Shown: positions 1-10,110 of the stretch, in pieces
How positions within the stretch are numbered: position 1 is the first letter of the stretch
Layout: the number at the start of each line of letters is the position of its first letter
Assembly: GCA_023091735.1 (NCBI GenBank)
Contig: JALKBU010000229.1
Location: 1 to 58,521, forward strand
DNA: 58,521 nucleotides
Direction: 5' to 3'
Source: Trichomonas tenax
Lineage: Eukaryota > Parabasalia > Trichomonadida > Trichomonadidae
Program-made: the position numbers and the translations under genes
Notes under the pieces: model-generated
Databases searched by the model: none
Seen by the model: the letters and a program-made list of their open reading frames with translations, nothing else
What the model was told of the DNA's origin: nothing

Positions 1-127
1 CTATTGACACTTTTCCATTTTTCCCGCGCAAACACTTCACTTTCCTTTATATTTGACATTCTGACTCTATATGTCAAACATAATTTACATGTCAGAAAAG
101 CACGTTGTTCTATTTTGTCCCAGTCCC
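1..127 (-). repeat. Dispersed repeat, copy 1 (cut by window edge)
   Basis: Read on the minus strand this matches the starts of the copies at 40705 and 58297: a G-run plus ACT, then ACAAAATAGAACAACGTGC, two TGACATGT-type motifs and a GCGGGAAAAATGGAAAAGTG block. The similarity stops at position 127, just after the GGGACT end, so this is probably a real element boundary. The other end runs off the window. Here the G-run is GGG instead of GGGGG, and a few small substitutions and indels separate it from the other copies. The element type is unknown. Confidence 0.85.
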
Positions 128-595
128 TTTCAAGAATTCCGCTTAGCCGAATAAAAATATCTTTGTTTTTTTCAAAAAAAAAATAGAGTTTTCATGTTAT
201 ACATATAACATAGAATATAAAAATAACAAAATTATAACAAAAGTGGAATTTCACAAATTTCTATGTTGAAACTAAACGAAAACACAAAATCTGTCTTTCT
301 TTTGAAGAATTGAAAACAATGCATAAGGATGTCAGGGGATTCCTACCCCACCTCAAATGGCCTAAGCACATGCAACCGTCGCAATTTTCGAGCAATATGT
401 ACACTAGAAAAGTGACAAAAAATTGGGCCCACAAAACCAGTAAAATATCCAATCAAGTTAGTCGATCATCAAATATGTCCCCTTTTCTCTCTCTTCTTTC
501 TTTTCTCTCTTTTTCTCCTCTCCCTTCCTTTCCTTCCTTTTTTACCTACTTATGCTGAATGAATATTCACAATTTCAAAAATTCAATATTATTTT
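128..595. other. Intergenic, no gene seen
   Basis: AT-rich DNA with a pyrimidine-rich tract near 480-540. The open frames here (for example 310-558) have low-complexity Ser/Phe/Pro composition from the CT tract and no recognisable domain, so I do not call a gene. Confidence 0.6.
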
Positions 596-1004
596 GTTTC
601 GACATTTGTCATTCTGACACTTTACATTTGATATTTTGACACATAACAGGACATAGCAAGGCTGCTTTTAGTATATATGTGTGTGTCATATAAAATTATA
701 GATTATTGTGAAATTTTCACATTTTAGGCCGAAATTTAAAATCTCATATCGATTATGTTATAGATGTAAAACATTTGAACTCATACGTGTATCTTACATT
801 CCAATAGCTTGCATATCCTATATAGTTATACAAATATGTGATTATTTATATATGATATCTGAGATTTGGGCAAAAAATGTGAAAATTTCACAATAATCTA
901 TAATTTTATATGACGCACATATATATACTAAAAGCACAGTAAAATAGTTTTTTAAAGGCAAATAACCTTGGAATGTAAAGTGTCAGAATGACAAATGTCG
1001 AAAC
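596..1004. mobile_element. MITE-like element with perfect 33-bp terminal inverted repeats
   Basis: The left arm 596-628 (begins GTTTCGACATTTGTCATTCT) is the exact reverse complement of 972-1004. A second inner pair is also nearly perfect over about 60 bp: about 667-728 (TAGTATATATGTGTG through ATTGTGAAATTTTCACATTTT) against about 870-932. The whole 409-bp unit can fold back on itself and has no coding capacity. No clear target-site duplication is visible at the borders. This is the architecture of a non-autonomous DNA transposon; the family is not identified. Confidence 0.85.
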
Positions 1005-1201
1005 CATGGTTCGTGATATAGGAACTCAAAATATTTAATTTAAATGATCATTTTTTTGTTTTTTTCAATGAGAGGTAAAATCATCAAACCATGGGATTGT
1101 CATTCGAATTTAGGAGAATGAGAAGTGGGATTTAAATAATTTTAAAGATTATCTGGAATAATAACAATAATGTACAAGCTGAAGCGGCTTCAGGTCTATA
1201 A

Positions 1202-1378
1202 TGTTTTTGTAGTGTGTCTATTCTCGAAAGAACTGCTTTCCCTAGCGATGATTATCATTCAAAATACAGGAGAGATTTCTGGGTTTCTTTCGCTGATGGC
1301 TCATGAGGCTACATGCCAGTCGTGTTTCTGTAGTGTGTCTGTTCGCGAAAGGACTACTTTCCCTAGCGATGATTATCA
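1202..1378. repeat. 56-bp direct repeat, two copies
   Basis: 1202-1257 and 1323-1378 are two copies of a segment starting TGTTTnTGTAGTGTGTCT and ending CCCTAGCGATGATTATCA, offset by 121 bp, with only a few mismatches. Its base composition is less AT-rich than the surroundings. Function unknown. Confidence 0.8.
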
Positions 1379-1604
1379 ACCTTCATAACCCAAATTTTAA
1401 AAGTTTAAACTTTTTCACATAAACCGTATATTTTAAAATAATAATTATTTTTAATCAATATCTATATTATAAATATTACAAAAAGCATGCCCTCTCCAAT
1501 AAAATATGCAGGGTCCTAAAATTGATAGAGTGTACTTCCATTTCTGTGAATGTACATGGGTTGACAAAATAAACTATAGAATTTCTCCACTAGTGGATTC
1601 GAAT

Positions 1605-1696
1605 TGAGTACTTAGTGGATTTTTTGTAAACTATTTGAGTACTCAGTGGATTTTTGTAAACTAATTGAGAGCTTTAGTGGATTTTTTGTAAAGTCA
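1605..1696. repeat. Short tandem repeat, three ~31-bp units
   Basis: Three head-to-tail units share TTGAG(T/A)(A/G)CT, then TAGTGGATTTTTTGTAAA. A lone TAGTGGATTTCTTCTTTT near 1855 looks like a stray partial unit. Confidence 0.75.
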
Positions 1697-2219
1697 AAGT
1701 GTACAAAATGTAAAGTCGGATTTGTGTATTTACGCGTCAAATGACCTTTACGCGACAGATTTGTTCCCACCTACTGAACAATCATTTTTGTTGGAAATGT
1801 CAATAGAAAAAAGCAATGCTCAAAAAAATCTTAATTCAAGTACATTATTCTTTTAGTGGATTTCTTCTTTTCGAACACTTGCACTTTTTGGTTACAATTT
1901 AAAGTGCTTAATATCATCTTTCAGGAATATGAACAAAATATATCTTATCTCTTATAATCATTCCAGATTTCTTGAATCAAATTTTGAGTTTTTCATTCAT
2001 ATTAAATCAACTTCCCAATGGAACCAAATATGAAAGCATACACAAATGTATCTAAAATTTGTGTTCGCTTTTCATAATTTCTTCAATAGCAATTTTGAAA
2101 AAATTAAATTCATATGTTAGAACATAATACATCTTAGTCATAAGAAATACTAGTTCATAAATTACTATTCAGACTATTGTTGTTCAATGAATTCTCTGAT
2201 ATAAATTTGAATATTAAAA

Positions 2220-2545
2220 TTAATGTAATTGAATAATATAAACTTAGTGGCTAAGAATGACTATAATAGTTATGCCTATCTTAGCTATTCTTAGTCAATG
2301 ATTTGATTAAAAAATAATGGAATTGAACATTTTATATTAGACCTCTAAGAAATATTTCTCAACTAATTTATAGTGCAACTATTCTCAGTCAATAATTTGA
2401 TTGGTTCAAAATTCGAAAATTTACAAATAATGGAATTGAGCAATTTAAATTATATCCCTAGGAAATATTTCTCAATTGATTTATAGTGCAACTATTCGCA
2501 GCCAACAATTTGGTAGATTCAAAATTTGATATTTTTAAAATCAAA
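2220..2545. repeat. Degenerate tandem repeat, ~95-113-bp units
   Basis: The anchor CTATTCTCAGTCAATAATTTG recurs in diverged form at about 2285, 2379 and 2492. The two later units also share GAAATATTTCTCAA and ATTTATAGTGCAACTATTC. The units are diverged, so the duplication is old. It lies directly upstream of the CFAP184-like gene. Confidence 0.65.
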
Positions 2546-2656
2546 GGAATTATGATCTAAAAATAAGAAATTTAGGATCTACATCAGACGTATATTTTAA
2601 TTTCATTAACATTTTGAAACAAAAATCATAACGAACTTTGTAACGTATTTCTGTCA

Positions 2657-3784
2657 ATGAGTGCAGACGAGAACAGTTCCGTTCCCTCCGATGCAGAGAG
2701 CATTTCCTCGACGTCGAGGAGCCAGACCTCTCTCAACTCTTCATTCCGTAGCTCCTTTGCGTCCGAATCGGAGGCCATGGAGCAAGGAGAATATGCAGAT
2801 GACGCTAACAACGATCCAGAATTCAAGAAACTATTCGACGCTACGAAGGAAGAGTACAAGAAGGCGAAGGCGCAGTCTTTGGCAATCCAAACTAAATTCA
2901 TGTCGATATTCAAAGGCGATTATAACACGCCGAACATAAATGACTCATCTACGAGATACCAGGAAGCTCTGTCCCAGTTTGAACAGAAAATGGCTGAATT
3001 GGAGCAGGCAAAGGCTCAATTTAACTCAGAATTGCAAGCCATTCAAGAGAAGGCTGAGCAGGCCGATAAGCATAGGCTGGAGCGAGAAAAGGACTTCCAC
3101 GACGTCCGTGAGCAAGCGTGCAAGAACGCGATCAAGCAGAGAACAAATAAACCACTTACAGCAGTCGAAATCAACACGAAAGAGGGTAAATTAGTCAAGG
3201 CAGAGCGTGACCTTGAAAATTCTCGCATCCAGTTCATTCTCACAAAAAGCAAATACAAACAGACAGAAGAAGAGCTCGATCAGCAAGATCAGCTTTCTGA
3301 AGGCCTCCACCTCATCGATTTCGAGCAGCTCAAGATCGAAAACCAGTCACTCAACGAAAAGAAAGCTGAAAAGCTTCAAGATCTCGAAAAGATTAGAAAG
3401 AAAATTGTTGATAACGCGCACATCTTAACACACGTCAAAGAGAAACTTCACTTCGTATCGAAGCAAAAGGAAGGACTCATCACAATGCAGAAGAAGATCG
3501 ACACAGATTACACAGAAGCTCGTGCAAAGCTTGCAACAGCTAGAATCCACAGAGACAAGGTCAGAGATGATAACTCCAACCTCAAGAAGTCCAGCGGTCT
3601 CATCGGCATGACCGACTTGCTTTACGACTTCGAGAATCGCAGCAACGAGCTCGAGTTGATGAAGGATAAGGTTACTGAGCTCAAACAGAAGTACAACGAT
3701 TTAGTTGCTATGCAGCATGAACTCGAAGCTAAGATCGCACAGCACCCACCACTCGATCCAACACTACTTCGCATGAATCGTTAA
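2657..3784 (+). CDS. CFAP184: CFAP184/CCDC96-like axonemal coiled-coil protein
   Basis: A 375-residue protein. The N-terminus (about 1-45) is Ser/Glu-rich and probably disordered; the rest is almost entirely coiled coil. The diagnostic stretch near residues 214-230 is EGLHLIDFEQLKIENQ, followed by a THVKEKL segment. This is the hallmark of the DUF4201 family shared by CCDC96 (CFAP184) and CCDC113, and the wording is closest to CCDC96. In other eukaryotes these proteins form a complex in the axoneme between radial spoke 3 and the nexin-dynein regulatory complex. Here it would act in the flagella. It is shorter than animal CCDC96, mainly because a long acidic N-terminus is missing. The ATG at 2657 is the first in frame and closely follows a TTTCTGTCA sequence. 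The coding G+C is higher than in many neighbours, which may mean good expression. Family assignment is strong; the exact subcomplex is inferred. Confidence 0.85.
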   Translation: MSADENSSVPSDAESISSTSRSQTSLNSSFRSSFASESEAMEQGEYADDANNDPEFKKLFDATKEEYKKAKAQSLAIQTKFMSIFKGDYNTPNINDSSTRYQEALSQFEQKMAELEQAKAQFNSELQAIQEKAEQADKHRLEREKDFHDVREQACKNAIKQRTNKPLTAVEINTKEGKLVKAERDLENSRIQFILTKSKYKQTEEELDQQDQLSEGLHLIDFEQLKIENQSLNEKKAEKLQDLEKIRKKIVDNAHILTHVKEKLHFVSKQKEGLITMQKKIDTDYTEARAKLATARIHRDKVRDDNSNLKKSSGLIGMTDLLYDFENRSNELELMKDKVTELKQKYNDLVAMQHELEAKIAQHPPLDPTLLRMNR

Positions 3785-4599
3785 TTATTATATTCTTTTT
3801 ATGTAATTTTTCTTTTTTGCTTTATAAATTCATAAGTTTGTAATTCCGCTAAATTCTTATTATTTTATTGATATAATATTGCAACAGATGACAGAAATGC
3901 ATTGATATTATATATTCAAAGTTTGAAAAACAGATCTATTATATATATTTGTTCCTCATCTCTCGTAGAACAAATTCTTTGGAAATAAAAGATATTTTCA
4001 AACGAATAAAAGCAAACCATTATAAAGCTAATGCAGGGTAATACACTGCTGCTTTTAAAATTGAGATTTTGTTGTTTAATTCAAGATAAATAGAGAAATA
4101 TTTTTGTCTAAAATATTCTTTAATGGGCGACTAACATGAAATGTAAACTATTGAAAATTGCGTTGAAAAAATGAATTATATTTTCAAATATGCTCACCCA
4201 GAAAAGTTATAATATTAATAAATAGTTATTACATCATTTTTACTATATTATTACCGTTAAGGATTTTTTGAAATGCTTTACATTCAATATGATGTTGAAA
4301 ATCATTATCCTCAGATGTCACTTTTCATTGTAATCGCCCCCTAAATTGAATTATTTAAAATGTGAATCCAGGAATTTATGATTGACATTAACAAACATCA
4401 TCAAGAAAAATCTGATAATTTATAGTTAATGTTTCCCAAAAGAGCCAAAATGCGAATTTTTTCCCAAGACAAAATAAATCTCTTGGAAGTGTTGGAGGTA
4501 AGGTATTTGAGGGGGAGAAAACATCACCAATTATTGCTATTTCGTTGTTCAAGGATATAATTGGAGAATTGTTCAAGAAAATCAATATAATTCTTCAAC
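3785..4599. other. Intergenic, no gene seen
   Basis: Strongly AT-rich. No open frame with plausible composition, no structured repeat and no RNA gene recognised. Confidence 0.6.
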
Positions 4600-5561
4600 A
4601 ATGAAATAACTTTGCATCAGACTTTGTGATGAAAAATATAATCCGAGTGAAGGCAAAGATGCTTGGAATAACACTTGGCATCAATTCAAAATTCATCAAA
4701 TTATGTTGAAGATATTCTTTCCAATCTTAAGCTTTCTAAACTTATTCAGACTTGCATGAAATTATTTGAATTCATTCGCATTCCAACAACACCAATAAAG
4801 AAAATCAGGAATTTGAAAGATAAGAATAGGTTCATTAAAGCTGTTCAGCATGCATTTGATAATCGATTAAAAACTTTTGCAACGAATAAATATCAACTGA
4901 GACTCCCGATGAAAATAGAGGAAATATTTGAGGGCCAGAAAATTATCAATAAAAAATATAACTTCAAACCAGCAGCATTGAATCAAATTAATCACAATAA
5001 TTTCAATAAGAATCGTCCTCATAAAGTTGTCGATGAAAAGGATCTCTTTGATGTGTTAATAGTCACGAATAATAATTGCTCGATTTTTCATTCCAAGGAT
5101 ATTCATGAAAAGTCTACAGAAAAAGCTGTTTTAGATTTTGGAAATGAATTGCTGGAGTCATTGAAATTGACCTCAAAAATATCATAAAATTAGATAACAT
5201 TGATTCATTCTTCAATTTAGCAATAGAACTTTGCATCAAGCTTCCTTATTTGATGAGCAAAGCAAACTCAGATCAAATGAATCAAAATTATTCATTTGCT
5301 TTTGAATTTCTTAAATCTTTTCGCTCAATAGGTAATGATGATTTCGAAGACAGCGATCCATTACTCCACAAAACTTTTATTGATTTGTTTGATTTGCTTT
5401 TGTCGCAAATTGGAACAGAAAGACAAAAAGATAATGATCATTTTAGATCTGTCTCACTTCCAAAGTCGTTTTATTCTGAAAAAGATTTGTCATATCTGAA
5501 AGTTTTACCACAATATGCTGTTGAAAATCAAGTAATTCAATGCTTGGGTGTTTGTAATTGA
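4600..5561 (+). pseudogene. Frameshifted pseudogene of unrecognised helical protein
   Basis: Three open pieces in different frames read as one protein. About 4600-4700 reads LCDEKYNPSEGKDAWNNTW and slips into the frame at about 4690-5187 (YVEDILSNLKLSKLIQ). That in turn slips near 5157 into a third frame, running on through NIDSFFNLAIELCIKLPYL to the stop at 5561. No start codon fits the first piece, and no domain is recognised. The content is Leu/Ile/Asn/Lys-rich and probably alpha-helical, without membrane segments. At least two frameshifts and the missing 5' end argue for a decayed gene. An alternative is a multi-exon gene, but no trichomonad-type splice signals were seen at the junctions. 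Confidence 0.6.
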
Positions 5562-7457
5562 TACATATTATGATGATTGGAAAGTCAATAAATTCATTAT
5601 CGATAATCATTTTTTATTCAACATTTAGTTATCAAATTGAAAAAGTAAGTTTTCATTGGGAAGGTTGTGGTGTAGAAATATGGGCAGGTATCCATCAATG
5701 CAGATACACCATAATACCCAGTTTCACAATACTTTAGCCACCCTCTGCCTTTTTGGGTGTTTACATGTCATATTGTCAGATTCATTTTTTAATGGATGGT
5801 TCAACGCTGTTTACCCCAAACTCATATGTAAACTGCAAGCTGAGGCTTTTCTGCATGAATTAACGCATACCATGCAATACATGAGTACCAATAAACTTCA
5901 AAAAATTAGCTCATAAATTATGTAATTTCTTCATATCTCAAAAATTCATACGATGTTCATTAATTTTGACTTCAAGTTCTCCAAATAAATTGTATATACT
6001 ATCCACTTCTGTAATAAAAATATTATCATACAGTTAACAATTTTAGGTCCAAAATTTCAATCACGAAAACAATAATTTCTCATATTTGAGTGCAGAATAG
6101 CAAAATACAGACGAATTCTAGCACCTCCATACACAGAACATCAATCAAATCCAACAAAACGTTGAAATTTTACTGATGATTTTAACAAAATCATGATGAT
6201 TACGCTTATTCATGTAAATTTAATTCTCTCATTGTTATTAGTATCATATAAGGAATCATCTGCTTAATTATAACTACTAAAGCAATATATAAATAAATTA
6301 TCATATCAGATCTTAGTTAAAACTTTAATGTAATTCATTGGGTAGTATTTGAAATTAAATATTTTCATAATGTGGAACATTTTCACTATGTATTATGTAT
6401 ATCTAACACTGCTTATACTATTTGTTAAAAAAAATTCAATTCCAAAATTATTTCCAGAAGAAGTGTATTGACTCCATTTTTTGGATTTAGCGACCAAAAT
6501 TGGTGAATTTAGAATGTCATACATATGTGCGATATATACAGATGCCTTTAGTTACCCGACCAAACGGTTAGAGGCACTTTTTGTATCAATTTTTTGACAC
6601 TTATCGTCTGTATATGACTGAAATTGTGTTAGCAATGATATATTAAAGTTTGGATTTATTTTGAATTTTGGCTTCCATTTTTGGTTATATTCTTGGTCAA
6701 TCAAGATTAAACCATTCAAGTGCACTCACAGCCGGACAGAACTGTCTTCTAATAATACATTTTTAACTCATAATAGTAAATAAGAAAACACATATTTTTA
6801 AATATCATTTTATATACTACTGACACATCATTTAATGGAATACAATGATACGTATATACCATCTGCTGTCTTTTTGTTGATTTAATTTGTAATTTGTTGC
6901 TAAATTGTAAATGTGGATCAATATAAGCAACAATAGTAATATTCAACCAGATAGTGTGTATTTCTATCGTCACTAAAGCATATTAATCATACTGGCAATG
7001 TTGTCTGTGGACACTTGAAGTCAATACACCTCTTTTCCAGAAAATCTTCCAGAAAGTTTTTATTTCCATCCAGAATCCAAAATATCTTCCAAAGTTGCAT
7101 TGCTATTTCAAAATGAATTTTTGTTTTAACTTTCCATTTTTTTTCTTTCCATTTGAAGAGTGAAGTGAAACTAAATTGATTCTGGAAAATTCATACAAAA
7201 ATACCTTCAATGTTTTGACATATCCAATAGATGCACCTATGTTAGTTGTATCTGCAATAAAACTCTTGTTTAATGAATTTCAATATTCAAGTCTCCGAAC
7301 CACAAATAATAACAATGTTTTAAAGATGAATAAGAGAGCGATTAAAAATCTAAACTCAGAGTGTATATAATGAACAAGATATAGAAATGCTATAAAATCA
7401 AGTGTTTCAAAAAAAATTCAAAAGTGATAGTTACTTTACATCAAAAGTGACACTTCG
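5562..7457. other. Intergenic, no gene called
   Basis: The open frame 5656-5916 has no domain or typical codon pattern. It contains one exact TTTACATGTCA (5760-5770). Around 6530-6620 there is a weak foldback: ATATACAGA is answered by TCTGTATAT, with a small TGCCTTT/AGAGGCA stem inside. It does not match a tRNA or another RNA I know. The last 300 bases before the metacaspase are AT-rich, and the short open frames there look like noise. Confidence 0.55.
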
Positions 7458-8198
7458 ATGACTGCAATCATCAAATTAAACTCTGTCGCGAGAGATGTCA
7501 CAAAGAGCAGACCACCGCACACATTGGAGAGAGCTGGAATCTTCGTTGTCAACGATTACAACGGCACAAAGTACGATCTCGGCGAAGGTCCAGATAATGA
7601 TGCTTATAATATGGCCAAAATCATCGGCCAGCACGGCTTCAAGAACTACTACTTGAGAAATGCCAGAAAGGCTGAGTTTCTTGAATGGCTCGACTTCTTT
7701 TTCAAGAATACAACAGTTCATCTTGTTGTTTTCTATGTTGGACACGGCACAAACGTCAAGGACCAGCAGGGCGATGAAGATGATGGTTATGATGAGGCCT
7801 TCTTCTTTAACGATGGCGTTATGATCGATGATATTTTGATCCAGCACCTTATCGAGAACAAGAACCCATCAAGCAAGTTGACACTCCTCACGGACGCCTG
7901 CCACTCAGGCTCTGTTTGGGATATTCAAGGTGGAAACTTCAAAGGAAGAAAACTCCCAAAAAACATTATTTCCATCTCTGCTGCTAGCGACCAACAGACT
8001 GCAAAGCAGACAGTCGTTGAGAACAGTGAACAAGGCATGTTCTCTTATAATTTCAGAAAACTCTTGAAACAGAACCCAGACATGACTGCTCGTGAACTTA
8101 AGACTGGTTTGAGGACAGTTCTCGCGAAATATCAGCAGACGGTCAACATTGCTACAACATCTGGCAAACTAGTTGATTCTCCACTCATGAAACCATAA
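7458..8198 (+). CDS. Metacaspase (clan CD cysteine peptidase, family C14)
   Basis: A 246-residue protein with the complete caspase-type catalytic dyad: His96 in YVGHGT and Cys148 in LLTDACHSGS. Metacaspases cleave after Arg/Lys, not Asp, and are usually calcium-activated. The acidic loop after the His (about 102-113, rich in Asp/Glu) and Asp146 just before the Cys fit the usual substrate and calcium pockets. There is no N-terminal prodomain, signal peptide or C-terminal p10-linker extension, so this is a compact single-domain enzyme, as in other trichomonad metacaspases. It probably works in the cytosol. The ATG at 7458 is the first in frame; a TTTACATC/GTGACAC pair lies just upstream. No truncation is visible. 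The identification is secure; the cellular role (proteostasis or cell death) is not shown here. Confidence 0.93.
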   Translation: MTAIIKLNSVARDVTKSRPPHTLERAGIFVVNDYNGTKYDLGEGPDNDAYNMAKIIGQHGFKNYYLRNARKAEFLEWLDFFFKNTTVHLVVFYVGHGTNVKDQQGDEDDGYDEAFFFNDGVMIDDILIQHLIENKNPSSKLTLLTDACHSGSVWDIQGGNFKGRKLPKNIISISAASDQQTAKQTVVENSEQGMFSYNFRKLLKQNPDMTARELKTGLRTVLAKYQQTVNIATTSGKLVDSPLMKP

Positions 8199-8407
8199 AC
8201 GATACAACATTCGGATTTACCACAACTTTGTTTAACATTTCTTAACTCATAAACAATCAAATTTAACTATATCAAAAATAATTTTCATTAATTCATAATC
8301 TTATAAATTAGAAGTATAATGAAAATGATATAGATGTGAAATGAAACCGTTTTTTAGAATATAACAACATAAATAAAAAATTTGAAATTAAATTAACAAA
8401 CTGTTAA

Positions 8408-8746
8408 TCAATTTGCATTGGCGATTGCCTCTTTGATCTTATCCAGATCGTAACCAACAATAGTATCTAACGTGCTGTAGCCGTCGTCTTCAGAATTGAT
8501 AATAAATATTTGAGGGATTGTTTTAACGCAGAAAGAAATTGCTGACTGTTGATTTTTGTCGACATCTATTTGAATGAACGTTATTTTAGGAAAATCAGAG
8601 AAGATTTGTGTTAACGCAACTTGCAATCTTCTGCAATAATTGCACCACGTTGAGTAGAAAATGAGGACAACAATACCTTCGTTGTCTTTTATTTGTTCAA
8701 TTAACTTGGAATGTGTTCCTTCGAAGTTATAAACATTCTCACTCAT
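8408..8746 (-). CDS. Thioredoxin-like protein, WCNYC active site
   Basis: A 112-residue single thioredoxin fold. The redox motif is W34-C35-N36-Y37-C38 at the end of the second strand, and the cis-proline is P78 in TIPQIF. The central strands (IVVLIFYSTW, ITFIQIDVDKN) are in the expected places. Classical thioredoxins have WCGPC; the NY dipeptide instead of GP usually shifts redox potential or partner choice, so this may be a specialised disulfide reductase. There is no signal peptide or hydrogenosomal-type presequence, so a cytosolic location is inferred. TCATTTTA lies 8 nt upstream of the ATG and matches the trichomonad initiator consensus TCAYWYTW. It is convergent with the metacaspase gene, 209 bp away. 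Confidence 0.9.
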   Translation of the reverse strand: MSENVYNFEGTHSKLIEQIKDNEGIVVLIFYSTWCNYCRRLQVALTQIFSDFPKITFIQIDVDKNQQSAISFCVKTIPQIFIINSEDDGYSTLDTIVGYDLDKIKEAIANAN

Positions 8747-8765
8747 TTGTAAAATGATTAATTTT
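8733..8765 (-). promoter_or_regulatory. Possible Inr-type initiator of the thioredoxin-like gene
   Basis: On the minus strand TCATTTTA followed by CAA and the ATG fits the initiator described for Trichomonas vaginalis (TCA+1YWYTW), with a very short 5' UTR. The motif is short, and most other genes in this window lack a good match, so chance is possible. Confidence 0.4.
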
Positions 8766-9671
8766 TTTAGTTGTTATTTATCAATGACCGTTGTGCTTTT
8801 GAATTTAGCTTTTCTATAAAAAGATATAACTAACTCAATAAAAATTTTAGAAATCATGAAAATAATATTGGATTCAATTATATTAATTCCATATATTAGA
8901 GTTGTACATTAAAATCTGGCGATAAATGTGCCTTTTGCATGTTTTTGTTTTTCTAAAAATAATTGTTTCTCGAGATAATTGATATTTAATTGAAAAATTA
9001 ACAAAAATCTGATTATGAGCTTTCTTAAATCATATTATGATGTAGGTTTCTCTTGACATTTATCATTTTTAAAGCATATCATTTTCAATAAATCTTGAAT
9101 GTAATTAGACTATAAATTGTTAAGCTTGAAAACACATATTTGGAGAAAAACTTGAATGTATTTTTCTTATTATCTGTATATTGATTCTCCTATATAGGTG
9201 TTTTGAATATCCTATTGGATACAATAGTTGTTTTTATTGATATCAGTCCTGATTACATAAATTTTGATAAATTGAGAATAAAATTGTTAAATATTAGAAT
9301 GTAAGTTAATAGAAATGGAGTCTTGGATTCAAATATATAAACTGCACAATCACTACTATAACTATCTTAAAGTATCAAAAATAATCCATATAATTTGTGC
9401 TCATTAGAAAAACACTCACTAAATAGAATAAGCACAGCAAATAAAATATAAACTCAAGGTGGTATCATTTGGCTATCGAAAAATTAAAATCAGAACATTT
9501 TCCATTTTTCGATTTGCCAAGAATTGTAGAGCTCGATATAAGTGATGTAGTGATTAGATTTCATTTCTTTAAGAGAAGAAGGTACAGGCCATTAATATTT
9601 CCAAGTTTAAGAAATATTTAAATTTTATTCGTATTTTATATGATAAAATAGAGAGAAACTTATATTGCGAT
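8747..9671. other. Intergenic, no gene seen
   Basis: About 0.9 kb of AT-rich DNA between two minus-strand genes. No open frame of plausible composition, no repeat and no RNA gene recognised. Confidence 0.6.
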
Positions 9672-9848
9672 TTACTTACCCTTCTTTTCTGGCTTTTTCT
9701 CGAGCGGCTTGACAGAAAGTAAAGCCTCGATGTTAATTGGGAGTTGAACGTTGTCATCAAACTTGATGCAGATTGGGCACCTGTTTTCGAATGGGAGTGT
9801 CATCTCGTAACCGCAAACTGGGCACTTCTGCTTTGTAACTTCAGACAT
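9672..9848 (-). CDS. Small zinc-ribbon protein (58 residues)
   Basis: A short open frame of 58 codons, ATG at 9846-9848 and TAA at 9672-9674. The N-terminal half has two CxxC knuckles, C9-P-V-C12 and C24-P-I-C27, spaced as in a zinc ribbon. The C-terminal third is Lys/Pro-rich (LEKKPEKKGK). The codon choice is markedly less AT-rich than the flanks, which supports real coding. The role is unknown; small zinc ribbons of this type are found in RNA polymerase subunits, ribosomal proteins and zinc chaperones. The last codons before the stop read GGTAAGTAA, so a 5' splice site (GTAAGT) overlaps the stop. If it were used, the protein would be longer, but no matching acceptor was found downstream. 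The frame is shorter than the usual ORF-calling cutoff. Confidence 0.65.
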   Translation of the reverse strand: MSEVTKQKCPVCGYEMTLPFENRCPICIKFDDNVQLPINIEALLSVKPLEKKPEKKGK

Positions 9849-10015
9849 TTATGTAAATGGACCACTAACCGAAAATTCCCCTCAAATTTTAAAATTTTCA
9901 ATATAAATCGAACTTTGCATATATAGGTTATGCATTGATATTATTTCACTTTTTGCTAATAAACATGTTATCAAAACCCAGTATTTAGGCCTAAAATCTC
10001 ACTTTGTGATATTTT

Positions 10016-10110
10016 TGACATGTAAAAATGAATAATTTTGACATCCAATTTTTATCATGTAAATGTCAAAATCTTGAGAATTTGACATTATCAAATTTTG
10101 CCACGCAAGT
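10016..10110. promoter_or_regulatory. Cluster of TGACATGTAAA-type motifs
   Basis: An exact TGACATGTAAA (10016-10026) is followed by several diverged relatives (TTGACAT, CATGTAAATGTCA, TTGACATT, GTGTCAA) within 90 bp. It lies upstream of the zinc-ribbon gene and overlaps the 3' end of the glycine-rich pseudogene. The same 11-mer recurs at other intergenic sites in the window. A promoter or transposon-derived origin is inferred only. Confidence 0.35.

Larger units (their letters stand above)
1005..2656. other. Gene-free, repeat-rich intergenic region
   Basis: No convincing gene in about 1.65 kb. The stretch holds a duplicated 56-bp segment (1202-1257 and 1323-1378), a short tandem repeat (1605-1696) and a degenerate tandem of about 100-bp units (2220-2545), listed separately. 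The open frame at 1170-1388 lies over the duplication and reads the two copies in different frames, which argues against coding. Confidence 0.6.

Noticed and set aside
310..558. 82-codon open frame
   Set aside because: Ser/Phe/Pro tail comes from a CT-rich tract; no domain and no codon preference.
5656..5916. 86-codon open frame after the pseudogene
   Set aside because: Begins within a non-coding-looking stretch, contains the intergenic TTTACATGTCA motif, and has no recognisable protein pattern.
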